Source: Numida meleagris (Eukaryota > Chordata > Aves > Galliformes > Numididae). From it: 64,000 nucleotides of DNA. The stretch covers positions 30,867,065 through 30,931,064 of the forward strand of contig NC_034412.1 in NCBI RefSeq assembly GCF_002078875.1. The letters are read 5' to 3'. Shown in pieces: positions 1-10,716 of this stretch. The notes beneath the pieces were generated by a model, which was not told where the DNA came from, searched no databases, and saw nothing but the letters and a program-made list of their open reading frames with translations. Numbering within the stretch: the first letter of the stretch is position 1; each line of letters starts with the position of its first letter. A program made the position numbers and the translations under genes.

Positions 1-123
1 CAGCTCATGGATTTCAACATCCTTCATTGTCCCATTTTTGAAAAATGTTGCAATTTAGATCTTCATAAAATGAATAAATAAAGTTAATTAATGCTTAACT
101 GTCCCTTAATGTGTTTAAAAACC

Positions 124-273
124 ATTTGGATGTAGCGCTCAGGGACATGATTTAGCAGTGTGTTGCTAGGGTATGGTTAGGTTGCAGTAAGTAGTATGGT
201 TAGGTTGCGGTTGGACTTGATGGTCTTTAAGGTCTTTTCTAACCTGAGCAATTCTATGATTCTGTGATTCTAA
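124..273 (+). mobile_element. CR1 LINE, 3' terminal fragment
   Basis: This is a 5'-truncated CR1 retrotransposon reduced to its 3' untranslated end. The left part (gtagcgctcagggacatg) and the right part (ttggacttgatggtcttta, then ttctatgattctgtgattct) match the well-known end of bird CR1 elements, which close on a short ATTCTATG-type repeat instead of poly(A). A short duplication (tatggttaggttgc, twice near 173-208) lies inside it. No coding part is left. Confidence 0.9.
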
Positions 274-741
274 GTGAGGTGCAAGAGCCAGTGTGGGTGC
301 CTGGCTGAGGTCCACAATGTAGGATGGGGGGCTCATCCTAGCAGAGTGCTGTGTGTCACTCTTGCGACCTGCTCCACGTGTTACTGCCTCAGATCTATAG
401 GGGTAGGCCTTGTCCATGTGTTCTACAATGTGTGCTGTCCTTTTCTGCCCCACTGAATTCCTAACTGACACTCTAGCCCCTGGCATAAGAAGCTTTTAGG
501 TTCTGTTATCCGATTGCATCAACTTCTCTGAAGAGTGATGCTACTGAAGTAATGTGAAGTTTTCTCAATTTTGTTTAGCTCAGTAAAAGTCAAAGAGCAT
601 TTTAATGCAAAGGCTGAAAAAAATATATTTTTTTCCAACATAAGGCTTTTCATGTCACTCTGAGTTCTCAGTTTTCCATTGTCAAGTGTAAAACGGCAGG
701 TGTGCGTTTCAATGTTTTTTGTCTCACAACAGTAGATTTCT
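274..741. other. Unique sequence between CR1 and LTR
   Basis: No recognised gene. The stretch 280-490 is richer in GC than its surroundings and is open on the minus strand for about 70 codons (up to 486) before running into the CR1. I see no homology to a known protein and no clear splice donor. It could be old mobile-element sequence. The remainder is AT-rich with nothing recognisable. Confidence 0.4.
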
Positions 742-1006
742 TGTCGGCGCTTGTCCCGTGAGAGAATTCTCAGTCAGTGTGGCATCAGAATAGTAAGTCC
801 TCTTTATTGTGTTTAACATACATCTTATATTAATTTCTTCCCAACAACATAGATAACAAACAAAGGGTTCCTTAACTGTCCCAGAAGTGACCACATTAGC
901 TGTGCATACTAAAGGAGCATTCTGTTTACACTTTAGCCCTGTCTCCAGACTCCCAAGGCCTCATAGTGATAAGATCTACCAGTCTGTTGAGCTCCTTGTT
1001 GTTACA
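742..1006 (-). mobile_element. Endogenous retrovirus LTR (about 265 bp), minus strand
   Basis: Read on the minus strand, the segment starts with TG and ends with CA, as retroviral LTRs do. It carries a TATA-like box (ATATAAG, plus-strand 824-830) followed by an AATAAA polyadenylation signal (803-808), so a U3-R-U5 order is visible. Just before its start on the minus strand lies a purine run, the expected polypurine tract, so this is a 3' LTR rather than a solo LTR. Size and style suggest a bird ERVL-like or other ERV family; the family is not identified. The left end could instead lie at 713, where another TG occurs. Confidence 0.7.
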
Positions 1007-1085
1007 TCTCCCCCCACAATTTCTTGTCACTGTCTTATAATTCTTATTTCTACTTTATATTTCTGTTGTGTATTACAGACTTAGC
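1007..1085 (-). mobile_element. ERV internal 3' end with polypurine tract
   Basis: On the minus strand a GTGGGGGGAGA run (1007-1017 on plus) abuts the LTR. This is the polypurine tract that primes plus-strand DNA synthesis. The AT-rich sequence on its right is taken as residual internal retroviral sequence; its right limit is a guess. No gag, pol or env reading frame is recognisable, so the element is badly truncated. Confidence 0.55.
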
Positions 1086-2409
1086 ACAACACTTGGAACT
1101 CTCACAAAGCATGTGCTTTTCATAATCTGAGAATATGGCTGAACATATTTAATCTTTATTCATACATATGAATTGATGTTAAGATCAAAGAAAGGGATCG
1201 ACCTATCAAAAGGAAATTCTGACAAGCTTTCTTGATATTCATCTGATTCTTTCAAAGATAATAGAACAGCTTTAAGGTTGAGGAATGAGACATAAAGAGC
1301 TTATCCTAGTCTTTGGTACTCTGTTGGTCCATCTTTTTTCCAAAAGGTACTCATACTTTATAACCCATGCAAGGTTCCTAGAGTTATGTTACTGCATTGA
1401 AAATGGAAGGTGGGTCATCCTAGGGGATTTTATGGGTCCTAAAATTTAATGGGTCATCATAAAAGACTAAAAAACTTAACATGCATGTCTCCTAAGCACA
1501 TGAAAGGAACCTTGTTTAACTGTACAGTGTGGGTTCTGAAATGTTTAGCTTTGTTTCAGAAGGTGAGAAAGATATCTTAAGAACAGATGACTCCCTTCTC
1601 TATCTTAAGTACTGTAGTATTTTTATTTTTTAAATCTGAGAGATCTTTCACTTTGCATCATATTAAACTTCCTTTTCACTGGATAGATCTCTAGTAATTC
1701 AGATGGCAAGTAAACAGTCATGGCTTCCCTTCACTTAGTGCAACATTCTGCAGCTATAGTTCTGCAGCAACTATGGAGTTTGTGAGCTGCAAAGCCTTAG
1801 CAGAATGCCTAACTAATGGATCATGTGCATCTTCATAAAGCTGTGGGAGAAAGTAATTCAGGAATGAACTGGCTCACTCAGTATCAAATCTGAAATTATT
1901 TGCCTCAGTCAGAAACATATGACTGTTCTGTATCTAACCAGCATACCTAGCACCAATGCTTACCCAAATAAGAGGCAAATAAACTCTTGTCACAGAAGAA
2001 CGTAGCTGTACATCTTAAAACCAAGTCTGGTTATTGACTATTTACAATAATCAGACTTTATTAAATTCTAGTCTGTATTCTTTCACTGAATTGGAGAATT
2101 TGATTGATCACTGAGGATCACTTAGGTTCAGCAGCAATGCTCCATAGATTACTGTGTGAAACAAACACAAGTACTTTGAAGGCATAATTAGTATATAAAA
2201 TCCTTGTGTGTGGATGTGTAATACTAATTTGTCTCACTTCTAAGGTTTTACTTGGCTCAACAGCATTCTGTTCCTCTAAACTACAGTGTTCCAGTTTGAG
2301 TTTTCATTCCTTTGAGTCTCAGCTTCCTTTTGTTTTCTTTGTGACTGGAAAAACTCGAGGGCAGAGACTGCCTCCACCTAGAACAGGCTCCATGCTTGTC
2401 AGGTAGGTA
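1086..2409. other. Unique AT-rich sequence
   Basis: No gene or repeat recognised. A minus-strand acceptor-like site (CTTTCTCCCACAG, ending at plus 1841) opens 28 codons before a stop, but no donor follows and its phase does not match the exon candidates at 2.9-5.1 kb. Confidence 0.4.
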
Positions 2410-2790
2410 CACAGAACCATAGAATACATCCAGAGTTGGAAGGGACCCACAAGGATCATTGAGTCAACTCCTGGCTCCACACAAGTCTAAATAAAAATTC
2501 AAACCCTATTTCTGAGAGTGTTGTCCAAATACTTCTTGAACTCCTGCAGGCTTGGTACTCTGACCACTGCCCTGGGCAGCCTGTTCCCAGGCCTTCTGGT
2601 CAAGAGCCTTTCTCTAACACCCAGCCTGACCCTCCCCTGATGCAGCTCCATGCTGTTCCCTCAGGTCCTGTTGTTGTCAACAGAGAGCAGAGATCAGCGC
2701 TATCCCTCTGCTCCCCTCATGAGGAGATATAGGCTGCCATGAGGCCTCCTGTCAGTCTCTTCTTCTCTAGGCTGATCGAACCAATTGAGG
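2410..2790 (-). mobile_element. CR1 LINE fragment (3' part), minus strand
   Basis: The reverse complement runs from the end of the CR1 reverse transcriptase frame (gatcagcctagagaagaaga) to the CR1 3' end (tccaactctggatg, then ttctatggttctgtg). It is 5'-truncated, as is usual for LINE copies, with several internal changes. It is a dead copy, only some 110 bp left of the minus-strand exon candidate at 2904-2933. Confidence 0.92.
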
Positions 2791-2903
2791 TATTAAAAAA
2801 AAAACCAAAAAACAGTGCTAAGAAGTACAAGGAATTGCTTTGTGCTATTACTGCCAGCAACTGAAAACATGAAGATCACTTTACTGGTAAAATTAATCGG
2901 TAC

Positions 2904-2933
2904 CTTTCATTGACACTTGTGATTTCATCTTGT
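2904..2933 (-). CDS. Candidate 30-nt microexon, minus strand
   Basis: Seen: on the minus strand, a very strong polypyrimidine tract (TTCTTTTCCCTCTTCTCCCC) ends in an AG acceptor. Thirty nucleotides later comes AAAG|GTACCG, a usable though not ideal donor. The segment is a multiple of three and has two open frames; one of them starts and ends in phase 1 and reads KMKSQVSMK between two split codons. That phase matches the end of the upstream candidate exon at 5018-5111, so the two would join in frame, giving a junction codon for Asp. Inference: an in-frame cassette of ten residues would fit the neuronal microexon type. No gene is recognised. A polypyrimidine tract can also arise by chance. Confidence 0.35.
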
Positions 2934-3667
2934 CTGGGGAGAAGAGGGAAAAGAAAAAAACACAACAAAAAGCCTCCAAGCATATTTCCTTAAACTGTGA
3001 TGGTTTTGGCTTAGCTACCTTTATTTAAAGACATTGCTTTGGAAAATCTATTTTTATTTTGGCTGAGCTGGAGTAAGCAGATAGCTATTTAGCCTGGAGC
3101 CCCAGGTTATTCCTAATGCGCTCAGTGAAACCTTCTTGATGAGGTGTAGCCATCAAAACAAAGAAACTTGGATGAGTGCGCAACAAAAAAGCATGTTAAC
3201 AGACTTACCTTCCAGGAAAGCAGGAGTTCTTGGAACAGGTATCCTACGCTCACTTATGTATCTGCACCAAAAAAATACATAAGTTGCCATCTACCCAAAA
3301 TGAACTTCACTACTTGGAAATTGTGGAGAGGAAGATTGGTCTTGCTAAAACATGTTTCTGTCCTTCTTTTGGTGTGTATTTGTCTTGTCAGATTATTTTT
3401 TGTGAAAAAGAGATGAAAACGTGTAATTAGTCTCACTTTTTTGCCTGAAGGGCTTTTGTAGAGATGCCTCAAATATCTGCAATTCCTCATGGAAATAACT
3501 CCATTAGTTTGAATTTAAACACAATGGATATGAGAAATTGGTGAAGTATGATTTTCTTTTGTTAGTGTGACATAAGATACCTTACAAAACTTCTCACTTG
3601 GGCTTGTTGCTGGAAGGAAGATGATTTAAGGACATCCTTAAAGAGAAACAAATATTGCATTTCTACT

Positions 3668-3685
3668 AAAAAAAAAAAAAAAAAA
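3668..3685. repeat. Poly(A) run, 18 bases
   Basis: An uninterrupted run of 18 A. No recognisable retrotransposed gene lies upstream, so it is taken as a simple homopolymer. Confidence 0.9.
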
Positions 3686-4194
3686 GCTTTTTATAAGCTC
3701 TGTTGCTACTTCTCTATAATGGACAAAAAACTTCTGAATATATTTTAAGTAAAAGTCCTACAGCAAGTAAGCTGATTCACAGATAAATAAAAATTTGAGT
3801 GCAAAAAAAAGAATTTCTAAAAGCATTAATTTTTCAGAACTATTATTGTGATAAATGACAAGTGAAGGTAGACGTTTCAGGTGAAAATGCTTTTTCAAGA
3901 ATTGTTGTAGTATATTTATGCCTTTTAAAAGAAACAACTCTCTTCTAGGGTCCAAACATATAAACACTTTGGTGCCATGACCATATTATGTCTCTAAAAA
4001 CACGCAGAATAGAGACACAAAAATTTAGTAGCTGTCTTGTATTGTACTTGAAATATGGAGTACTGCATGGCCTGAAGGCAGAGGAGAGATAGTGTCAGGA
4101 TGTCTGGAAATTCTTTCTTTTTTTTCCCTAGTTATTAAACAAGTGAATCTCACTGCTTCTGTGGTTGTAGCAGGTCCTATCTATTGCTGACCAG

Positions 4195-4229
4195 AAAAAA
4201 AAAAAAAAAAAAAAAAGGAAAGAAAGAAA
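4195..4229. repeat. A-rich run followed by GGAAAGAAAG
   Basis: Twenty-two A followed by a short GAAA repeat. The same run read on the minus strand makes an apparent polypyrimidine tract, so splice-like signals next to it should be discounted. Confidence 0.9.
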
Positions 4230-4900
4230 TCCACTCTTTAGAAAATGCAGTTAAGCTCTCTTGTTTGCTTTGGACTTATTTTGATGGTAATATAGGAAGG
4301 GCGTATGTTTCTCTGAGCTTGTACTTCCAGCTTCAGTCTTCTGAGACATCTTTTGACACACACACTGAATTGGAGATTCTTTTCCCCACAGGGTGCTTGC
4401 AGATGACATGCAACTCTGTGATTTTCACAGCAGCAGCTCAAACTGGTCTGTGGCTTTAAGTCATCAAATAACTATAGATATGAAGATGGAGATTTTCTTG
4501 CCTGTGTATCTTTAATGCTCTTTCCATATAAAATTAAGGAGAAGAGCAGAGAAAACATGCAGTTACCTGCTGTCATATCTTAAATCCTAGATAAAAAGTT
4601 GTTCAAGTTAGCTATAATTTACAGATATAATGGCTGACATTCATTTACCCTGATGTTGTCTTCTCTATTTCAGCATTTGGTAAGTTTCTTTCTTTGCATT
4701 CTGAAATATTAATTCCTTTTTTTTTTTTCCTGCTACTTCTGACAATTTATTTCTTGAGCAATTGGTAGTGAAGATGTCTACTAGGAAAAAGAGTAGCTGT
4801 TCTCAGCATGTTAATTGATTTGCAAGTGCAGCTGTCAAAAAAGACCCTGAGAGGAACATGTAGTAAAACTTTGTTTTCAATTAAGCTCATATCTCCACAG

Positions 4901-5034
4901 CAGTGCCCTGGGCTGAGATACAAGGCTCCTCTGCATCCAGCTTCTCACTGATCAGGCACATCACAGAGGTAATGCCTTTGGCCCCCGGGGGAAGGGAAGA
5001 AGTCAACCACTACGTACCTTTCTTGGATGAGTCA
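4901..5034 (+). CDS. Candidate 134-nt coding exon, plus strand (competing model)
   Basis: Seen: a plus-strand acceptor (tcatatctccacag) at 4887-4900 is followed by an open frame (first full codon GTG at 4903) that runs 44 codons to GAGTCA|GTAAGT, a strong donor at 5035. An alternative donor lies at 4969 (CAGAG|GTAATG). The frame stays open past the donor to 5241, about 113 codons in all. The block is richer in GC than its flanks and holds CpG. Against it: it overlaps the minus-strand candidate 5018-5111 by 17 bases, the polypyrimidine tract is only moderate, and I recognise no protein family. At most one of the two strands is likely to be real coding sequence. Confidence 0.25.
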
Positions 5035-5111
5035 GTAAGTGTATCATTAGCTGAAATGGCTGCAGGTCTTGCTCTTCCTCGGCCGGGATTCAAAGGGTTG
5101 ACACTGGAAAT
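5018..5111 (-). CDS. Candidate 94-nt coding exon, minus strand
   Basis: Seen: on the minus strand a long pyrimidine tract (CCTTTTCTCTCTCTCTCG) leads to TTCCCAG, then 94 nt, then AAAG|GTACGTAG, a good donor. One frame is open for 31 codons, from phase 0 to phase 1. It begins ISSVNPLNPGRGRARPA and ends in DSSKK, a polar, probably disordered segment. CpG sites inside (CCCGGCCGAGG) stand out in this CpG-poor window. The frame stops two codons into the putative intron, as expected for an exon boundary. It joins in phase with the 30-nt candidate at 2904-2933. I cannot assign the gene. This is the best exon candidate of the window, yet it rests on signals alone. Confidence 0.4.
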
Positions 5112-6824
5112 CTGGGAACGAGAGAGAGAGAAAAGGAGAGACTTCTGCATAGGCTCTCCCACATTGTTCAGCAGAGTATTCTTTTGGTTTTACTGTATAA
5201 TGAAGATCAAAAAAAATCTGCCAGAGTTAAAAATAATATAAAATTAGTATACATTAAGAATTAAATTACACCATATTCTTTTGTGTGTGCTGTGGTCAAC
5301 AGCGCTCAACGTTTTTATGTGACAGCACGAATGTTTTCTCACTGTTAGCGGCAGCTCCTGCTGGGAAAAGACATCTTGACAGTAGGTGGCAGTGCAGCCC
5401 TTTCTTTCCAGAGTTGGGCACAGCGGCATAAATCCAGCCTTGACGAAGTACAGCCTTTTCCAGATACAGGCCTCAGGGCCGTATTCAGTCCTGCAATTCA
5501 CTTCTCATTGCTGGGATGTCTCATTAGGAGATTAACTGTTTGAAATGCAGTGCTAATGTGAAAGTTTTAATTGGGAAATCCTGTGCATGTTAAATTAATC
5601 TTAAGTACTTTTTATCTAGAATGCCTGCTTCCTTTCCATGGTGCTTTGTATTTTTAACCACCTCATGTTCTTTCACATCACATAAAAAAAACTAGCAATA
5701 GACCAACAGTGCCTTTTTCATTAGATATCGTTGAAGGTGATTTGCAAAGCTAGTTTCTGAAACCTCCCAGATGCTGAAGTAGAGGGGTTCCTGTGTGCGA
5801 TGTGAGCTGAGCAGTACCAGGACTATGGTATATTGGTAGACAGTTTGTATCTGTAGAGAGATTGCAAGGCAAAGGTTTCATCCTAACCACAGCTTATGTT
5901 TCATGGATAAGTGTGTTATATATTAGGAAATTCTGAGAACAACTGGGATTTGCAGTTTGAAAGAAAAGCAGATAGTAACTCAGCTAAACAGTTAGTCTGA
6001 GATTTTCAAACTGGCCCTGGGGATTTTAGAGACTGGAATCTCACGCTGCTTGTAAAATCCTCAGCCCTCAGGACTATTTTATTTTCTTTGTAGTGCTTGT
6101 ACTGTTTTTAATTTGAACGCATCATACGCATAAAAGCCTTGATATCTGGTAGAATGGGGCAGAAAAGGGATAAATTAATCTTGCAGTTCTGCCAAGATAT
6201 AAATTGTGTTCTGATTCTTACCTTATATGTACAGTTCAGATTTTGTCTCCATAGCCTTCTAGCTGCTATTGCTTTTAAAGTCTTGATCTTTCTCAGGGGC
6301 ACTGTGCACTCTATTTAGGCTGCCTTTTTGTCATTTTACCAGACTTATTTATTTATTTATTTGTTTATTTTCAGAGGGAGAGCTTTGGGTACAGCAGTGT
6401 TGTGAATAACTTTTCCAGATTTCCCAGGATGGCTGAACTCAAACGCTGGAATCCTTGTACTTGCATTGCCAGTGTAGAAATACCTGAAAAATTGTGACTA
6501 GTCTGCAAAGAATATAAAAGTAGACAGCCAGCCATACATCTAACATGCATATTTTACACTTCGGGGTTAAATGGGTTTATAATTTGGCGAATAACCTATT
6601 TTTTTTTTTTCTGAGTATCTGGATAAAGATGTAGCCAAAGAACCCAAATGGTAAAGATCAGTCCCAGAGCAATGGGCCATGAAAAGATGGAACTGACAGA
6701 TTAAGTTCTAGAGGTTTTGTCTCTATGTTTGTAAGAAATACCACTTCTGCAGATACTGAAACACCATTAAGAGAATTCAAAAAGATGGCTTTGGAAGAGA
6801 GGATATAATTATTTCCATTTTCAA
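5112..6824. other. Unique sequence, GC-richer at 5270-5520
   Basis: The patch 5270-5520 carries several CpGs and an 85-codon minus-strand frame rich in Cys (5244-5501) with no matching splice pair and no family I know. It may be conserved non-coding DNA near the exon candidates. A (TTTA)n repeat lies at 6345-6370. Otherwise ordinary AT-rich sequence. Confidence 0.35.
6345..6370. repeat. (TTTA)n microsatellite
   Basis: About six tandem units of TTTA with one TTTG variant; a simple repeat that is probably length-polymorphic. Confidence 0.85.
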
Positions 6825-7080
6825 AGAATCATAGAACTGTTTTATTTGGAAGGGACCTTTAAGGGAGGTCATCCAGTCCAACTCCCCTGCAGTGATCAGG
6901 GACACCTAGAGCTAGATCAGGTTGCTCAGAGCCCTGTCCAGCCTGACCTTGATTGTCTCAAGGCATGGGGCATCTACCACCCCTCTGGGCTACCTATTGC
7001 AGTACTTTACAACCCTTATTGTAAAAATCTTATTTTCTGATATCCAGTGTAAATCTCCCCTCTTTTAGTTTGTGCTACTG
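6825..7080 (-). mobile_element. CR1 LINE 3' fragment, minus strand
   Basis: The plus strand begins agaatcatagaactg and continues with the antisense CR1 3' region (tggaagggacctttaa, tccagtccaactcccctgc, ctcagagccctgtccagcct). Only the 3' untranslated part is present. A plus-strand frame here (6846-7040) is antisense to the repeat and not a gene. Confidence 0.92.
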
Positions 7081-10000
7081 AATATTTTCTTTAATTAATA
7101 TATAAATAATGTAGCATAGAAATTGCTGTGGTCTTTTTCAGGAATAAATTAAACAACAATTAAACAATAGTAGCACATTTTGGGATTGGTGCTTCAGCTA
7201 TGAAAGCTAAATTTCACATTCATTTCTTGTGGAATGCTTTCAGGGCAAAGAATATGAAGCCCACCTTTTGGCAGAGGAGTTGGAGCAAATCTGCCAATGC
7301 TGAGGTTTTCATGGTACTTAAGTATTTAATACTTAAAATTCAGATGCTCATGTTAATTGTTTGCATGATTTCAAGGATTCTGATGAAATGTTCCATCTGA
7401 CCTAGCTTCAGAAAACCCAGGGAAATATGCTAAAGGGTATGCAAAAATCATGGTTTATAATTGAAGGTGATCTAATTTCATTTGCCAAGAACACAAGATT
7501 AACGTATATGCTTAAACAATGTAATAAAATATCAGTGAGACATTTGCCTCCAGAAAGGGAGAAAAATGCTTGAAGTTTTTACCATAAATCTGCATCATAT
7601 AAGTCTGAATAAACCTATATATGAGTATGTCTACAAGTTCATGTGTGTGTGGAGGGAGCAGGATGTAAAGGTAGAGTAATTTTAAAAGGATATTAAGTAT
7701 GATATTTGAAGAAAAGAGGCGTGAAAATACTAATCCCTGGCAAAAATAAAAATTTTCAAATTTCTGGCCAGGTCAGCCAGCTTTTTCAAAATTAAGTGAC
7801 TTAGAGATGTTTGTAGTTGAATGCTGTCCTTTGATAAGGGAAAAGATTTGAAAGTTTGAAAGGAAGCTAGTAATGACTAATTGCCTTGCATGTAGGAAAG
7901 GAGAAACAATGGGAAAGAATTATCTCCTATCTTAGTGATACCTCCAAAAATGCCAGCAGCTTCGCAGAAAACGAGTAATACTGATGACTGAGCCTTCTGA
8001 TTGGTGATGAACCATTTGTGAGTATCTACAGTTGAGGATGAGTTAATAAATCAGATATTAGAAACAAAATGATATTTTTCACTGGTGACTCTAGAAGAAC
8101 CTGTATAGAACAGATTGAAAATTAATATATTAGAATTGGTGACATCTGTTAATTTGGAACTCATACTTTATATGTAGGGAAAATGGATTTTAATTCATAT
8201 TCTGAGACAGGTTTTTCTGCTTTTTGTGTTAATATCAAAGAAGATGTACCAATTTAGCTTAGCCAAGATAGCCTCTTTGCATATATTTAATATAATACTC
8301 TTGAGAAGTGCCAAACTCTGGAAATACAGGTATTCCTTGTTTAAACTTGACAAGTGCAGCATGTTCTGATGCAATGAGTTTGTTGACGGAGTCATAGCTC
8401 TGTAATAGGGAGAACATTTACAGTGATCACAGTGCTGGTCACTTGTCAAAGACACTTTACTGAACTGTCAGTGGATACTTCCACATTGTATTGCTGTTGC
8501 CCACACTGTAGACCTGCAGAACGTGACACAGGTGCTGCTCAAATGCCATGTGAGCATGTTGTTTATTTTTTCTCGCCTCTGTTCAGTACATGAACAGAAA
8601 TAGACAGTATCTGTGAGCACTGTACTATGGATATATCCTTATCAAAATATGTCACTTGATGATGGCTTTCATGCTGTAGACACCAGAAACTGAACTATTA
8701 TCAGTAATCTCATTTCACATAACACATGCAATGTAAGTAGTTCAGCATCCTTAGATCACACTAGTTTTAGCTATTGTTAATCTGGACTGAGCAGTTAGTC
8801 TCAAAATAGAAGTCTCTATATTCTGTTGTTATTACTAATTCCTTCACCCATGTAGTCCCTTTGCTTGTTTCATTTATGGAACATTAATAACTACTCACAA
8901 TAAAGTATTATTTAATTTCATTTGTGAGCTGGTTGAACAGCCGCTGTGTATTGACACTTTTAGTCCACTTAATTAAACCCAAAAGTACAAAGCAAAAGCA
9001 ATTAATTACGGCAATCAATATATAATAAATGTGAAGTACTGAACACAAAATCATGATTCCATGGGGCACTGTAGCAAAACAAATTTTTGTAAAAAGATAA
9101 AATCTGGTCCATACACTGTTTCTTGATGGGCATAGTTTTCTGAGAATTTAATAGCACAAAGGGGTAGGATTTTCTGTCTGGAACTACTCTTAGATCTTCT
9201 TTATCTGAAATGGTTCATAAAACATACCTGAGTTTTTACAAAGATAAGTAGTCATTTAAGTAAATATATTATACATACAGCAGTCAAGAAATTGTGTAAG
9301 TCCGTTGATACCTACTGAACTCAATGCACTATGCAAACAGCATATTCTACTTGCAAAGTAGCCTGAGAGAAAGCATTCCTTAAAGATTGGGTAAATTGCA
9401 TAAAATGGCTAAAGTCTTTTGATATTTTTTGTATTCAAATGTTAAACTTAACTCTTATCCATATGCTGTTTCAGAAATATCACAATGAAAAAATAGTTCA
9501 GCTCCTCAGTTTAATGTCCTAGCCAATTTGTGAAACTTAGTCTCCTAAAACACAGTTCCCTGGGCATCAAGTTGGATTTTCAGTTGTCTCTGTAGACTTT
9601 GTATAATCTTAAATACTTATTTTAGCAATAGTTCCTATTGAATGTTTAAATAAGATGGTCCTTCTTTCTCTGTTAGTTTGTCATGAGTCAAATTAATCGC
9701 ACTAGAACAACTTTTTAAAAACTATTCCTCAAGAGTTTTCAACCTATTAAATATTTTTCTATTATAAGGACTCAGAATTGTTCACTGTGGAGAATAAAGT
9801 ACCACTTTTGCATACCTTACACAAACATTTCATGCTTCATGAATCCACAATAAATTTTCTTGCTGATTAGTCATGTAATCTAAGGATCTCCTGCTGTTTT
9901 ATAGAGTCTTATTAATTTCATTCAAGTAGCAAAATTAACACCTGTAGAGAGCCTTTCATGATTTTTAAACTTTTATCATGTCTAATAACTTTCTCCATTT

Positions 10001-10716
10001 ATTGTGTAATAACTGGTTTGTTTTACGTCTGAATCTATTTATTGATTCTGAAGGTTTTAATAAGGAAAACCATTTTTTTTTTAATGATCATATCAGCAGT
10101 GCTGGTTATTGGTGATATATTCAGATATGATCATACTTTGAAAGCTAGATTATTTTGGGTTGAGTATTGAGAACTGAAATATTCCTTTCAAAGTTGCTAG
10201 GAGAGTGAGACATTTGTGTGGAACCTCCATGTCTGCTCATGTCAGTAGAAATTGAATGAAGTACTCATTTATTACTGTATGGGTGGAGATTTTGTTATTG
10301 GAAGGCCAGAGCTGTAAATGGTGAATTCAATTATAGAAATAACATAAATGGATTGTAGAATGCAAAAGGTTAATAATGAAGCATAGGAGGGGGAACTTCA
10401 GGATACTGACGAAGTTGTTCTTCTAGCTCAGGCAAAGAGGAATATAAGCCATGCCTTTAACTCTTTTATTATGAGAATGGAATATAAAAATGTTTGGCAG
10501 GCTTCTATCATTTATCTACATACGTATTTTATTTTTCTTTTTTTTGTATGGCTGATTCTCAATAATGCAAATAATTAGCAAACCTGTATATACATAACAT
10601 TAGATGAAATAATTTAAGGTAAGTCCTAATGTTATGAAGAGGATAGTAAGATTAGTATACATAATTTATCACAGATTTTTGTTGTTGTTGTTGGAACATA
10701 ATATGTTACCTGTTAT
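7081..10716. other. Unique AT-rich sequence, 3.6 kb
   Basis: No gene, RNA or mobile element recognised. Open frames are shorter than 90 codons and do not look coding. A short (GTT)n run lies just left of the mariner copy near 10680. Confidence 0.5.

Larger units (their letters stand above)
2934..4900. other. Unique sequence with exon-like candidates at both ends
   Basis: Region 3001-3170 is a non-repetitive mixed-composition stretch that could be conserved flanking intron of the microexon candidate. A second minus-strand acceptor/donor pair (3209-3261, 53 nt) is present, but its only open phase does not match. Two A-runs (3668-3685, 4195-4216) and a T-run (4717-4728) lie here. At 4677-4682 six bases sit between a good plus-strand acceptor and GTAAGT. 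Confidence 0.4.

Noticed and set aside
3209..3261. Minus-strand 53-nt exon candidate (acceptor TTTTTTTGGTGCAG, donor GGAAG|GTAAGTC)
   Set aside because: Good donor, but the only open phase (2 to 1) does not fit the neighbouring candidates at 5018-5111 and 2904-2933; in their phase it stops at once.
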